Origin: Marinobacter sp. Arc7-DN-1
Lineage (GTDB): Bacteria > Pseudomonadota > Gammaproteobacteria > Pseudomonadales > Oleiphilaceae
NCBI RefSeq assembly: GCF_003441595.1
Contig: NZ_CP031848.1
Span: 3,534,001 to 3,598,000 of the forward strand
DNA length: 64,000 nt
Direction: 5' to 3'
The notes under the pieces were generated by a model. The model ran no database searches and was not told the DNA's origin. It saw only the letters and a program-made list of their open reading frames with translations. A program made the translations under genes and the position numbers. Below, piece by piece: positions 40,856-48,836 of the stretch. Position 1 is the first letter of the stretch; the number at the start of each line of letters is the position of its first letter.

Positions 40856-41701
40856 TTAATCATTATTGCTCGGGACAATGACTATTACTTTCGCGTCTAG
40901 ATTCAGTGCTTGGCCATCCCCGATCTCGATTAATGGACCATCAGGCCAATGCGTGTGACCGAATAAAGTAAGACCTGAAAAGCTCTTTTCCAATGACTGA
41001 GTAATTGCGGGATTGCCCTTTCGGCCTCTTTCCTTGTCTTCGGGGCCCTGATGCAGCATAAGAATATGGGGACACTTTCGGGTACACAGTTCCATGTAAC
41101 GGATAAATGTGTCCTCATCACGACGGTTGTAGCGTTTTGGATCCCCAATGATGCCACCAAGACCACCAATCCGCAGTCCAAAGCTAGTTGTGATGACGTT
41201 TCCCTCCAAAATCGTGATTTTGGTGGGTAGTCGAGGTTGAGAAACCAAAGTGTCATGATTTCCCAGAACCGCAATCACTTCTTCAGACACGCCGGAAAGC
41301 GATAAAAAAACCGTTTCAACTGGGCCGGTACCCCCAGGTTTTCGGCAGTCCGGATAGTCGTATAGATCCCCGCATACCATGACCGTACTGATTTGAGGGA
41401 TTTCGCCGAGGCCCACGAGGACAGAAAGCTCTTCGGCAACCGCTTCACCGAGTAACCTTTCAGTGCCCACTAAATTCGCCGATAGGTATTCCCGACCTTG
41501 CAGGTCTGACAATAAAACCAGGGATCCAATGCCGTCTGGGAGTCCTTCAGCTTTGGCATGGAAAAACGGCAGTTCTCTTTGGCGCGGAGTTCCGCCGGGG
41601 CCGCTCGACCAGTATGACAGCGAATGAAACGGTGTTGCCTCAATACTATTTAGTCGCACGGGACACCCAGAAATGAATTGGTTTTTTTGTCTAATGCTCA
41701 C
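40856..41701 (-). CDS. Calcineurin-like metallophosphoesterase
   Basis: A 281-residue protein with all five metallophosphoesterase blocks: LLSDLQG, VCGDLYD, LGNHDTL, MLHQGP and GHTHWPD. These form a two-metal phosphodiesterase site. Relatives include nucleases of the SbcD/Mre11 type and small-molecule phosphatases; the substrate cannot be told here. The first 50 residues are unusual, and a later start is possible. It is convergent with the helicase gene and stands alone. Confidence 0.82.
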   Translation of the reverse strand: MSIRQKNQFISGCPVRLNSIEATPFHSLSYWSSGPGGTPRQRELPFFHAKAEGLPDGIGSLVLLSDLQGREYLSANLVGTERLLGEAVAEELSVLVGLGEIPQISTVMVCGDLYDYPDCRKPGGTGPVETVFLSLSGVSEEVIAVLGNHDTLVSQPRLPTKITILEGNVITTSFGLRIGGLGGIIGDPKRYNRRDEDTFIRYMELCTRKCPHILMLHQGPEDKERGRKGNPAITQSLEKSFSGLTLFGHTHWPDGPLIEIGDGQALNLDAKVIVIVPSNND

Positions 41702-42661
41702 ATTTTACGCTTTTTCCAGGGCATTGAAGCTTTGCTTTCGCCCGGGGTCAGGCGACCACCATCTGATCCAGCATATATTATGGTTCGAGGGCGCCAAGCT
41801 AGAACTCATGCTGATTATGGCTGGCCTGCCAAATTTTAAATTCTCATGGTGTAAGCACCGCGATAGCTGTTTCAGATGGTGTAAGCAGCACGAAAGCTGG
41901 GTCTACTTGTGGTGTAAGCAGCAGCCTTTCCGTTTCTTAAAATAGTGTAAGCAGACTGATTTGCTCACCCGCCGGCCCGATCTTCCCTCTGTTTACGAGG
42001 ATTGTCGTGGTGTAAGCAGATCGACCCGCTACTCACAAAATGGTGTAAGCAGACCAAGTGTCGCTCAGCGATCCTACCAGCCTCAATTTGTAGTAGTCGG
42101 TCGCGTGAGCGGGCAAAGAGATTAGAGAAAGGTCTGTAGGTCAATGAAAATAGTGGGATTCAGTCTTCTCAGATATAGGAGCAGAAAATCAACGCACCTT
42201 TTCAATGCCGGCTCTGGGGAAAATGCTTGGGGCGATCTGCTCACATATAGACCCAGCTTTGCACCATACGTCCTTATTTTTCACCCAGAAAGAGTTCAAG
42301 CTGAGTCACATTGGCCTGCACCAGGAGCTGCTGCTCATATATAGAAGGAGAAATTCACCATGGGTATGGCTTCAGCCGGTTCTCGAACAAGATGACTTGC
42401 TGAAGCTTGGAAATGCTGTCCACAATATTTATTCACGTCATGGAGACGGAAAAAGATAGAGATGAGAGGTTTTTATGGATGAAAATTCAGTTGAGCATGG
42501 CGTGAGCGGGCTACGTTAGGGGTCAGTTACGCAACGACCGCATGATCTGAGGCGTTTGGCTCGGTTATCAAGTAAGTGGACGGCGGTAACCTAGGTCTCG
42601 TCCAGGGCTAGTGAGCAGCGACGGCAATAGACAGCAATAATTGAAAACTGAGAGGTTACAA
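41702..42661. other. 960-base stretch without a convincing gene
   Basis: The stretch holds the 33-bp-period repeats at its left. A doubtful frame at 42205-42459 (84 residues, ending in a plausible QPVLEQDDLLKLGNAVHNIYSRH segment) has no ribosome site and could be a gene fragment. I see no promoter or RNA gene with confidence. Confidence 0.4.
41846..42052 (+). repeat. Six direct repeats of TGGTGTAAGCAG on a 33-bp period
   Basis: Copies begin near 41847, 41877, 41910, 41943, 42008 and 42041. The steps are 30, 33, 33, 65 and 33 bases, so all are close to multiples of 33 (about three helical turns). Position 1 is TGGTGTAAGCAC and position 4 has TAG for TGG. Spacers between copies are unrelated. 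This could be the end of an IS21-family element (whose ends carry repeated transposase sites), an iteron array, or another protein-binding array. No istA/istB gene is adjacent. Confidence 0.75.
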
Positions 42662-42949
42662 ATGAGTACTAAAGCGTCAATCGCCGCAGGTGATAAATTC
42701 CATCTGTACAACGAAGAACTTCTTTCCTCCGAGCCTCGCTCAGTATTCCTCAACCTCGAAAAACCCTCGTCTTATGAGATTTCCAAAGAAACCTTCAAAG
42801 ATCAGATCATTGAGAGCCTTACCGTTGAGATTCCTTCTGAGGTGCTAGACGAAATAGCGATCAGATGGATCAAGTACCGGAAGCTTCAGGGCGCTGTTGG
42901 AGGCCCGGTTGGTTTGGAATGGGGAAGTCCCGATTGCCCCTATGACTAG
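42662..42949 (+). CDS. Small hypothetical protein
   Basis: A 95-residue protein that I do not recognise. The ATG at 42662 has GAGAGG about eight bases upstream. The sequence is acidic and mostly helical in style (SSYEISKETFKDQIIESL), with a Gly-Pro-rich C-terminus (GGPVGLEWGSPDCPYD). No motif or transmembrane segment is seen, and neighbours do not inform its role. Confidence 0.5.
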   Translation: MSTKASIAAGDKFHLYNEELLSSEPRSVFLNLEKPSSYEISKETFKDQIIESLTVEIPSEVLDEIAIRWIKYRKLQGAVGGPVGLEWGSPDCPYD

Positions 42950-43075
42950 ACGAAGGGGGGCGATGCTGGCTCGCTTTGGGGACAGAAGCGGTGCGTTGGG
43001 ACTATCCATGAGAAATCGAAGTACTCGGCCTGCCAGACTCCTGAGCTCCCGTAATTGTGAGACAGCCCTCCTGAC

Positions 43076-43375
43076 TTATCGCCATTTGAAGGAGGCGATA
43101 TCAAGATACTCGATGACGTGCTGGAAACCTTGGACACTGGTCAATTGATCAATCGGTCTCCCTTTCAGCGCTTCGTTGGGCGTCTCCAGCCAATGAGCAA
43201 GATTTTCCCGGTCGTCGCCAATAGCGGCGACCATGCTATGCCGGAGTTTTTGGAAGAGTTGCGCGACATCTTCTCCGGGATAGCGGTTTGAAGAAGCGAT
43301 TTCGACCAACTTGTCGCCAGCAACACCGAGCTCCTCGGCTACAGAACGAATAACTCGCTCTTTGTCATTGTCCAT
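43076..43375 (-). CDS. MbcA/ParS/Xre-type antitoxin-like protein (second of pair)
   Basis: A 99-residue protein. Its C-terminal half, NEALKGRPIDQLTSVQGFQHVIEYL, follows the toxin-binding (DUF2384) pattern of MbcA/ParS/Xre antitoxins. The N-terminal half is helical. It overlaps the upstream related gene by 11 bases, so the two are translated together. The usual RES-type toxin is not found on either side. Confidence 0.62.
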   Translation of the reverse strand: MDNDKERVIRSVAEELGVAGDKLVEIASSNRYPGEDVAQLFQKLRHSMVAAIGDDRENLAHWLETPNEALKGRPIDQLTSVQGFQHVIEYLDIASFKWR

Positions 43376-43745
43376 ACTTCAATAACTCCAGGCTTTCGAA
43401 CACTTCCTTGATGGCTTCGAGCTTGCCGGTCAAAACGAAATCTAACGGTCTCTGACCGTAGTAGGGTGGGTTTTGATTGATAGACATCATAAAACCGCTG
43501 TGGTTTTCCGGGTTCTGGAAGAGCTCTTTTAGGGAGGCGTGAATATTGAGAAGGTAGGAAATCTTCGTCAATTGACTCTGAGCCGTTGTATCGATCGTTT
43601 CAGGGGCGTCAACGAGAGCTTGATCAATGTTTAAAATACGGGCTTGATCGGGACCCTCAATACCCCACGCCTGCAAAATTCGAATGGCCGCCTTTAGTCC
43701 GGCACGATGCTGCTCGATTGTTGTTTCACCGGGGGCATGGTTCAT
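43365..43745 (-). CDS. MbcA/ParS/Xre-type antitoxin-like protein (first of pair)
   Basis: A 126-residue protein. Residues about 15-45 (LKAAIRILQAWGIEGPDQARILNI) resemble the Xre-like HTH of these antitoxins. The C-terminus (YYGQRPLDFVLTGKLEAIKEVFESL) resembles the DUF2384 toxin-binding domain. Together with the next gene it makes two tandem antitoxin-like proteins. About 77 bases upstream lies a 12-base palindrome that could be an autoregulatory operator. Whether these still act as antitoxins is unknown. Confidence 0.62.
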   Translation of the reverse strand: MNHAPGETTIEQHRAGLKAAIRILQAWGIEGPDQARILNIDQALVDAPETIDTTAQSQLTKISYLLNIHASLKELFQNPENHSGFMMSINQNPPYYGQRPLDFVLTGKLEAIKEVFESLELLKYGQ

Positions 43746-43821
43746 TGCTGAAAAATACCTCGTTATACAGTCATGTCTGCGTGCGATTTGTGAGGTTCCT
43801 TATTGAGCTACCAAGAAAGTC

Positions 43822-43833
43822 CTTGGCGCCAAG
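43822..43833. promoter_or_regulatory. Palindrome upstream of the antitoxin-like pair
   Basis: CTTGGCGCCAAG is a perfect 12-base palindrome flanked by direct copies of CCAAGAAAG. It lies 77 bases upstream of the minus-strand start at 43745. Antitoxins of this type often bind such sites in their own promoters. Confidence 0.45.
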
Positions 43834-44725
43834 AAAGACCAAAGCATCACACCAAAACCATTCTGAGGCAATTAACCTCGAACAACCCTGTTGCGAATTC
43901 CGGGGTATAGCCGTCGGGCGGGTGATCGGGTGTTTCCAGAATTACGCCATCTCAAGCCGCATCTCACCTTGGATTTGGCTCTTTTTATCAGGTTTTCTCT
44001 GATCGGCCGTCATTCTTAACCCCTTTCCGAGAGGCTCGCCGATGAATGCACGGTTTTCGCGATCTCCGTTCTAGGTTTTGCCTTTGTCGATTGAAAGAGC
44101 TCGAGAGCGCCACCGTAAACGAGCTCAGCCAGCGTTCTTCGCAAACGGTAATGTCAGGGCAATGACACTCCCCGTTAGGCCCTCTGGACCTCCTCAAGCC
44201 CCTTCCAGCCGACATGGCGCAACCGGTCATCCGCGACACGCATCTATAAACGATCGTAACCAATGGGACTCGGACGAGGAGGGCTTTAGGTCGTAACCTT
44301 TTACGATCCGGACAAAACGTACGACATAGCCGCATTGACCAGTGGGGGGTAACCACTCGTTCGGCGGCCTTGCACCTTTGCTCCTATTCAAGCTCAATTA
44401 TAACAAGCCAAAATATACGAAATTTGTTGTCGTGTGAGTGAGCAACCCTTCAATATCAGCCCTGTAATACAGGAAAAAGGCAACATTCATAAAGCAATGC
44501 ATTTGAAATGACGATCTGGCGGTGTTCCGAGCCAACCCGATCGGGACGCCTGCTATTGAATCCGATAGCGCCTCAGCGAACCATCTGTTCAGCTCACTAT
44601 GATTGGGTCGCAGTTTCACACCATGGTTTGGCCGGTGTCGGATCGAGCCAGTTTGATATGACCACAAAGCAGACCTTTTCAGATGGGGGCCTACCCAATC
44701 CGCTATTCGGAAACAAAGCACGCTG

Positions 44726-44745
44726 AGGTCGCAAAGCGAACGTTC
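44726..44745 (+). repeat. Dispersed 20-base repeat, copy 1
   Basis: AGGTCGCAAAGCGAACGTTC. It recurs with one mismatch at 61423-61442 and three mismatches at 52061-52080, all in non-coding parts of the accessory region. Confidence 0.55.
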
Positions 44746-44753
44746 AGATTTAG

Positions 44754-44854
44754 GGACAACGCCAGCGCACAACGGCGCCCTTGTAATGGAGGCGCAGCCG
44801 CAATGTAAAGGGCGTCCGGTGGCCGCAGGCCGCGATTGATGCGCCTTGTTAGGT
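44754..44854 (-). repeat. attC-like site of an integron cassette
   Basis: On the minus strand the site begins ACCTAAC (matching the RYYYAAC box), continues AAGGCGC, has a long imperfect internal palindrome (44774-44817, GGCGCCCTT with AAGGGCGTCC), and closes with GCGC then GTTGTCC. The closing box differs from GTTRRRY at two bases. The TAA stop of the adjacent gene lies within the opening box, which is typical of gene cassettes. The length of about 101 bases suits a chromosomal-integron attC. Confidence 0.72.
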
Positions 44855-45691
44855 TGCCATGCCACGCTGATGCCCGATTTTTCTCAGCAGAACGTGTATG
44901 GTTGATAAGTAAAAATAAAACATCCAACTTAACCAGATATTCTCGTCGTATAATGTTTTTTGCTTTTCATTTAGATGCCTAATGCCGAAGTTGTTGGCAA
45001 TATTGAAAAGGTCTCCCTCGTCCTTGGAGGTAAAAAATTCCTTTACCTGTGGGCGCAAGTATTCAAGAACATCCACAAGATCACGGACAGCCTGCCTGCG
45101 GTCATCCATGTTTGACCCGTGACGCCTAAAGCGAATAATGGCTGAGTTTATGCGGCCGACGACGTTTGAATCTGTAGATGGGACATCCGCGTTGAATATT
45201 GGCTCAAACCCAGCCTCTGCCTTTCTCAGGACCTGCCCCTTCTCAGACAACTCGAAGTGGTTTTCGTAGTGTTGAAGAAGCAGGTTTATGCGGTCTTTGA
45301 ATACTTTTTTGCCTTCCTCTTGGCTAAAGACTTCCCAGTGCATTCCGCAATTCCCATAGGAGTGCATAGTACCGTCTATTGGTTTTGATACGTGCTGATA
45401 CAGGAACTCAATCAGATCAAATAGGTCATCTTCGGAGTAAAGGTAATGCTGGTCTGCAATCGGCCATAGGTCCTTTTTGCGGACTGCTAGAAGGATCTCC
45501 AAGTCGATGTCTCCAATCTTTCCAGGAACCTGTCCGGCGTCCACACAGTATGAACCCAGTGCCTCATCGAAAAACCCATCACCACGTAATTGGTCGAAAA
45601 CCTTCTCAAATAGCTCGCAAATATCTCTGAGCGGCAGCCCGTTGGGATTGGGATTCGTACCGGCTCTTTGTGAGAAATATCTATGTGTCAC
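44849..45691 (-). CDS. Cassette-borne hypothetical protein
   Basis: A 280-residue protein starting at a GTG, with GGGAGG five bases upstream. The ribosome site follows directly after GTTAGGT (minus strand, 45707-45713), and the stop lies in the attC-like site, so the gene fills a cassette of about 960 bases. The N-terminal half has an Asp-rich segment (GKIGDIDLEILLAV). The C-terminal part (RFRRHGSNMDDRRQAVRDLVDVLEYLRP, then FNIANNFGIRH and WLSWMFYFYLSTIHVLL) resembles the end of some abortive-infection-like proteins. No catalytic motif is certain. Confidence 0.75.
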   Translation of the reverse strand: MTHRYFSQRAGTNPNPNGLPLRDICELFEKVFDQLRGDGFFDEALGSYCVDAGQVPGKIGDIDLEILLAVRKKDLWPIADQHYLYSEDDLFDLIEFLYQHVSKPIDGTMHSYGNCGMHWEVFSQEEGKKVFKDRINLLLQHYENHFELSEKGQVLRKAEAGFEPIFNADVPSTDSNVVGRINSAIIRFRRHGSNMDDRRQAVRDLVDVLEYLRPQVKEFFTSKDEGDLFNIANNFGIRHLNEKQKTLYDENIWLSWMFYFYLSTIHVLLRKIGHQRGMAT

Positions 45692-45713
45692 GAATACCTC
45701 CCGGCAACCTAAC

Positions 45714-46117
45714 GAGGCTGTAGAAAAACCCGGTTCTGAGTCGTTCCCATTGCCTGGTTCCTAAAATTTTTGTGGCGGCCATCAGCTAGCCGATTATCGT
45801 CATTGCGATGTTTAGCCATCAGTTTCGGCCCTTTGACCGTGTCAGTGCCTGTATTACTGGTCTCCTACGGACACCAAAGCGGACCTTTTCCTGAGCCGCG
45901 CGACCCCGTTACCTTCCCCTCCGATTCACTCGAAGACCTGACATGGGAATAACTGGCGAAAAACTCTAATCAGTAGTGCAACTAAACGTTGATATTTGCT
46001 CAATAACTCCACAATTTCTTTCGGTGCCAAGGTTAAGCTTGTCCTCAAAATCGCAAAAAAGTGGACTGATCCTACTAAACCGCAGGGGAATTTGGGATTT
46101 TCTACAGCCTCAACGCC
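45714..46117. other. 404-base stretch without a supported gene
   Basis: It begins just after the cassette boundary box with GAGGCTGTAGAAAAACC, a sequence like some IS termini. The rest shows only short frames without ribosome sites. No clear regulatory site is seen. Confidence 0.35.
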
Positions 46118-46573
46118 TCATTCTTTCGGCCAAATAAGTTCCTTTACCTTTCTAACGCCTCGAAGGATAGCCGCGGAAATCGTTTCAATTATTCCTCGTT
46201 TAGGGAGAGTCCTAGCGTTCTTAGCCGCGATGTACTGATTAATGGCTCTTTGGTCGTTAGACTGTACTCGTTTTATCGCTTCCTTTGAAAAGGCCGCAGC
46301 CCAAAATATACGGTTTTCGTTTATGAAGTAATGAGATTGACATTTGTAAGACCAGTTTCCGATTGAGGGATGCAAGGAAACTCTCCCCCCCTTTTCCGTT
46401 AGTCGCCATTGAGCTGGGTTAAGCGGCGTGACCACTTCCTCACCACATCCGCAACAGCATTTATGTACAGCAGTCTGAAATTCCTTGCTTATGTAGAGCT
46501 TGCCTTCACGCACTGACTCCGCCGGGGGAATGCATTGAACGAAAACTGGTTCCAAACCTTCCAATTTGTTCAT
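46118..46573 (-). CDS. DUF6527 protein of a ubiquitin-like operon
   Basis: A 151-residue protein. The core has a Cys-rich knuckle (HKCCCGCGEEVVTPL, residues 37-51), then WRL, SLHPSIGNW (66-74) and CQSHYFI (78-84), the features I associate with DUF6527. Cys39-43, Cys78 and His81 could bind a metal. The C-terminal third is basic and ends VRKVKELIWPKE. Its ATG overlaps the stop of the E1-like gene (TAATG). The family is known mainly from operons with ThiF and ubiquitin-like proteins; its role there is not known to me. A ligase-like or substrate role is an inference. Confidence 0.8.
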   Translation of the reverse strand: MNKLEGLEPVFVQCIPPAESVREGKLYISKEFQTAVHKCCCGCGEEVVTPLNPAQWRLTEKGGRVSLHPSIGNWSYKCQSHYFINENRIFWAAAFSKEAIKRVQSNDQRAINQYIAAKNARTLPKRGIIETISAAILRGVRKVKELIWPKE

Positions 46574-47778
46574 TATTCTTCTATGGCCTCTTCTCTGTGC
46601 ATTGACTGCAATGACATCGTCATTGTCAGGTTATGGGCCTTTTGTTGGTCTTGATAAACACCAAGGAATTGTTTCCAACGAACAACAGCCATCGCAGCGT
46701 TTAATGCATTCATGTCCGCTATCTGAATATTGCTGTCGTAGACATTGTCATCGTTGGGAGCGTAATCGAGAAAGCGATCCATATGATCCTTCTTTTCAGG
46801 GCTAACCACGGTTACCCTACAGGTCGCTGAAAGTTGTTCCTGCTGCCCCTCAACACTCTGTAGCGTCATCCCAATGCCGGTATCTATGAACGCTATTCCA
46901 CGGTCCGCCAGAAATTCACAAATTACCTTTCGCGAATCGCCGTCGTCGATGCAGACAAAAACAAAGTCGAAGGATTCTAGCTCCGTAAGTGTGTCGCCAG
47001 AAACCTTATAGGGATGACTGACAATTCCCTTCCGAAAGCTCCCGTACTGCTCTTGGAAAAACACTGCTTTCAATTCGTTTCGGTTGATATTTTCAATCGT
47101 TGCGGCACCCGGTGATCGGAAAGCATTGTGCGATTCGAAGGTGTCGCCGTCGAAAAGATGGATCTCTGCTACCGGTGTTTTTGCTATTAAATCGAGCACG
47201 TAACTGCCAGTCCCCCCGACACCGACTATCGCCACTTGATAATCTCGAAATCGTTGAGAAAGGTTTGTAATACCAGAACGACAGGATGCAGTGTCTGGAT
47301 AGCGAAAAACGGATTCAGGATCACGGTTTGCTCGAACCTTTCCCGTCCGACCATCTACGTTGGGAGCAATCTGCTGGGCTTCTGCACTCAATAAGCCGTG
47401 ATAATGGCTAATCAAATCGTAGAAATTCTTGGGAACCTGATTGTTGGGTTTATTTGAGAGGTAATGATTCCCAACAAAACCTTCACACAATTTCCGATCC
47501 GCTGAACTATTGATTAAGCCGTGCATTGGCTTACGAGACGCCGCATGGTGCGGCGTCTCGCCATGGAGCCATATGGTGTGCCCTTTTGGCGTTGCTGATA
47601 CTCCCTCGACGCGGTTCCCCGTGTAGGGCGCCGCAAGGACCCCCCAGCACACCTCGCCACAATGATTAACGTAAGGGACTCCGTGCACCAAGAGATGTTG
47701 GTGCAGGAGCTCAAGCTCGTAGCCCTCTTTGAGCAGTTGCTCGACGCTAGGATCAGGATCGGTTAGTACGGCTGACAT
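46573..47778 (-). CDS. E1-like ThiF adenylyltransferase with N-terminal DUF6791-like domain
   Basis: A 401-residue protein. Residues 1-165 look like the DUF6791 domain found in front of ThiF in bacterial ubiquitin-like operons (HLLVHGVPYVNHCGEVCWGVL, then HTIWLHGETPH). Residues 180-395 are the ThiF fold: ATP loop GVGGTGSY (186-193), FDGD (209-212), then NAFR with Asn218 and Arg221. Cys320 (SATCRV) is a candidate thioester residue. E1 enzymes activate the C-terminus of ubiquitin-like proteins with ATP. It overlaps the upstream ubiquitin-like gene by 26 bases and shares TAATG with DUF6527. Confidence 0.86.
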   Translation of the reverse strand: MSAVLTDPDPSVEQLLKEGYELELLHQHLLVHGVPYVNHCGEVCWGVLAAPYTGNRVEGVSATPKGHTIWLHGETPHHAASRKPMHGLINSSADRKLCEGFVGNHYLSNKPNNQVPKNFYDLISHYHGLLSAEAQQIAPNVDGRTGKVRANRDPESVFRYPDTASCRSGITNLSQRFRDYQVAIVGVGGTGSYVLDLIAKTPVAEIHLFDGDTFESHNAFRSPGAATIENINRNELKAVFFQEQYGSFRKGIVSHPYKVSGDTLTELESFDFVFVCIDDGDSRKVICEFLADRGIAFIDTGIGMTLQSVEGQQEQLSATCRVTVVSPEKKDHMDRFLDYAPNDDNVYDSNIQIADMNALNAAMAVVRWKQFLGVYQDQQKAHNLTMTMSLQSMHREEAIEE

Positions 47779-48013
47779 CGAACTTCATCCCGTTAACAAG
47801 TTTGATAGAACCGCCTTCAGCAAGGGAGCCGTCGGACATGTTGGGTCCGGTATATTTGACCGAGAACAGTACTCCGTCTGTTGTGCCGCCCGGATTAGCC
47901 AACGCGACCAACTCGGTGTAGGTAATGGTGTCGCCGTCGTAGGCTGTTGGGCGACCATTGATAAAAATATGTTTGGCCTTCTGCTGGCCAGGAGCATTCT
48001 CGTTTGCGCTCAT
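47753..48013 (-). CDS. Ubiquitin-like (multiubiquitin-domain) protein
   Basis: An 86-residue single beta-grasp domain. The family pattern is HIFINGRPTAYDGDTITYTELVALA, then LFSVKYTG, GSLAEGGSIKLVNGMKFDV and a terminal SRTNRS. This matches the bacterial multiubiquitin domain, usually found as tandem copies but here single. No Gly-Gly end is present, as far as I recall normal for this family. It is the first gene of the operon with E1 and DUF6527, has AGAGG about ten bases upstream, and is divergent from the sigma-like gene. Confidence 0.82.
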   Translation of the reverse strand: MSANENAPGQQKAKHIFINGRPTAYDGDTITYTELVALANPGGTTDGVLFSVKYTGPNMSDGSLAEGGSIKLVNGMKFDVSRTNRS

Positions 48014-48075
48014 ATCATGGATACCTCTGTGGTTCTGGACGTTTTCAGGTCCGCACGTTGTCTGCTAGCTTGATC

Positions 48076-48097
48076 TGGGTTAACTTTGGTTAACCCA
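48076..48097. promoter_or_regulatory. Palindromic operator candidate between two divergent operons
   Basis: Two perfect 9-base arms (TGGGTTAAC and its complement GTTAACCCA) are separated by TTTG. The site is in the 217-base gap between the ubiquitin-like start (48013) and the sigma-like start (48231), so one regulator could act on both operons. Confidence 0.6.
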
Positions 48098-48230
48098 AAT
48101 ATTTCGTCGTTGGCATCAAGTGCCCTCAATAACCCATACTCTTCCCAAATAAAAAGTGCCGATCTTTCTCCACTTTTTTCTTAAGCGGAGTATTGCAGGA
48201 CTAGGACGATTCGATTCTGTGACCAGTGAG

Positions 48231-48836
48231 ATGTCCCAGCCGGCGCATTACACCTTTGCCGAAGTCCAGCAGTTGTTGGGAACACTTACGACTGCCGACA
48301 TCGCTCGCCTATTACAGGCCTATCGCATTAGCGGATGCGACGCCCGCGCAGGCATGTCGTCGAATGATGTGCTTTCGGAAGTCGCGCAGGCGGTATTGAC
48401 GATGGAGAGGGCCTGGCCGCGTCGTACAGAGACGATTCCATATTTGCTGATGACCGGTCGAAGCGTGATCTCAAACGAGGAGAAAAAGTACTCTCGCACC
48501 GAGAGTACTGATTCAACCCGAATTGAAACGGGTGATATCGCGCTTCAGAAACCGGAGCTTTCGGCAGATCACTCTATGCGGTCGCCGGAAATTCAGGTTG
48601 CGAAGGCACAAAAAAAGTCCACCATGAATGAGTGGATCGACAGAATACGCCAACTGTTTGTCGACGATGAAGACGCGAAATGTTTTCTTACTCAAAAATT
48701 GGCAGAGTTGAAAAAGGCAGCCATTCTTGTTGCCTGTAACTTCACCGACCAAGGTTACCGAGCAGTAGAAAAACGTATTAAAGATAAGGTACGGAAGAGG
48801 TTTCCCAAAGGCCTCCCTTGGTGGGAGATACAGTGA
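48231..48836 (+). CDS. Sigma-70 region-2-like protein
   Basis: A 201-residue protein. Residues about 5-95 (TTADIARLLQAYRISG, then SSNDVLSEVAQAVLTMERAWPR and a hydrophobic helix) follow the pattern of sigma region 2 in ECF-like proteins. The middle is low in order, and the last 70 residues are basic and helical (KRIKDKVRKRFPKG). I see no certain region 4, so it may be an anti-sigma or regulator instead. I chose the ATG at 48231; the frame stays open upstream to 48156. It is first of three coupled genes ending in ImmA/IrrE. Confidence 0.55.
   Translation: MSQPAHYTFAEVQQLLGTLTTADIARLLQAYRISGCDARAGMSSNDVLSEVAQAVLTMERAWPRRTETIPYLLMTGRSVISNEEKKYSRTESTDSTRIETGDIALQKPELSADHSMRSPEIQVAKAQKKSTMNEWIDRIRQLFVDDEDAKCFLTQKLAELKKAAILVACNFTDQGYRAVEKRIKDKVRKRFPKGLPWWEIQ

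Larger units (their letters stand above)
43746..44753. other. 1-kb stretch without a supported gene
   Basis: Beyond the palindrome at 43822, I see only short or overlapping frames without ribosome sites. A 20-base dispersed repeat lies at 44726-44745. The stretch may be decayed cassette or IS remnants; no coding function is supported. Confidence 0.4.

Noticed and set aside
41846..42052. CRISPR array
   Set aside because: The repeats are only 12 bases, one step is 65 bases, and no cas gene is near. Phased protein-binding repeats fit better.
44170..44190. Second attC end (CCGTTAGGC)
   Set aside because: A lone GTTAGGC box without a matching opening box or palindrome; expected by chance.
44398..44865. 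A 155-codon minus-strand frame
   Set aside because: It crosses the attC-like site and dispersed repeat, has no ribosome site, and its translation looks random.
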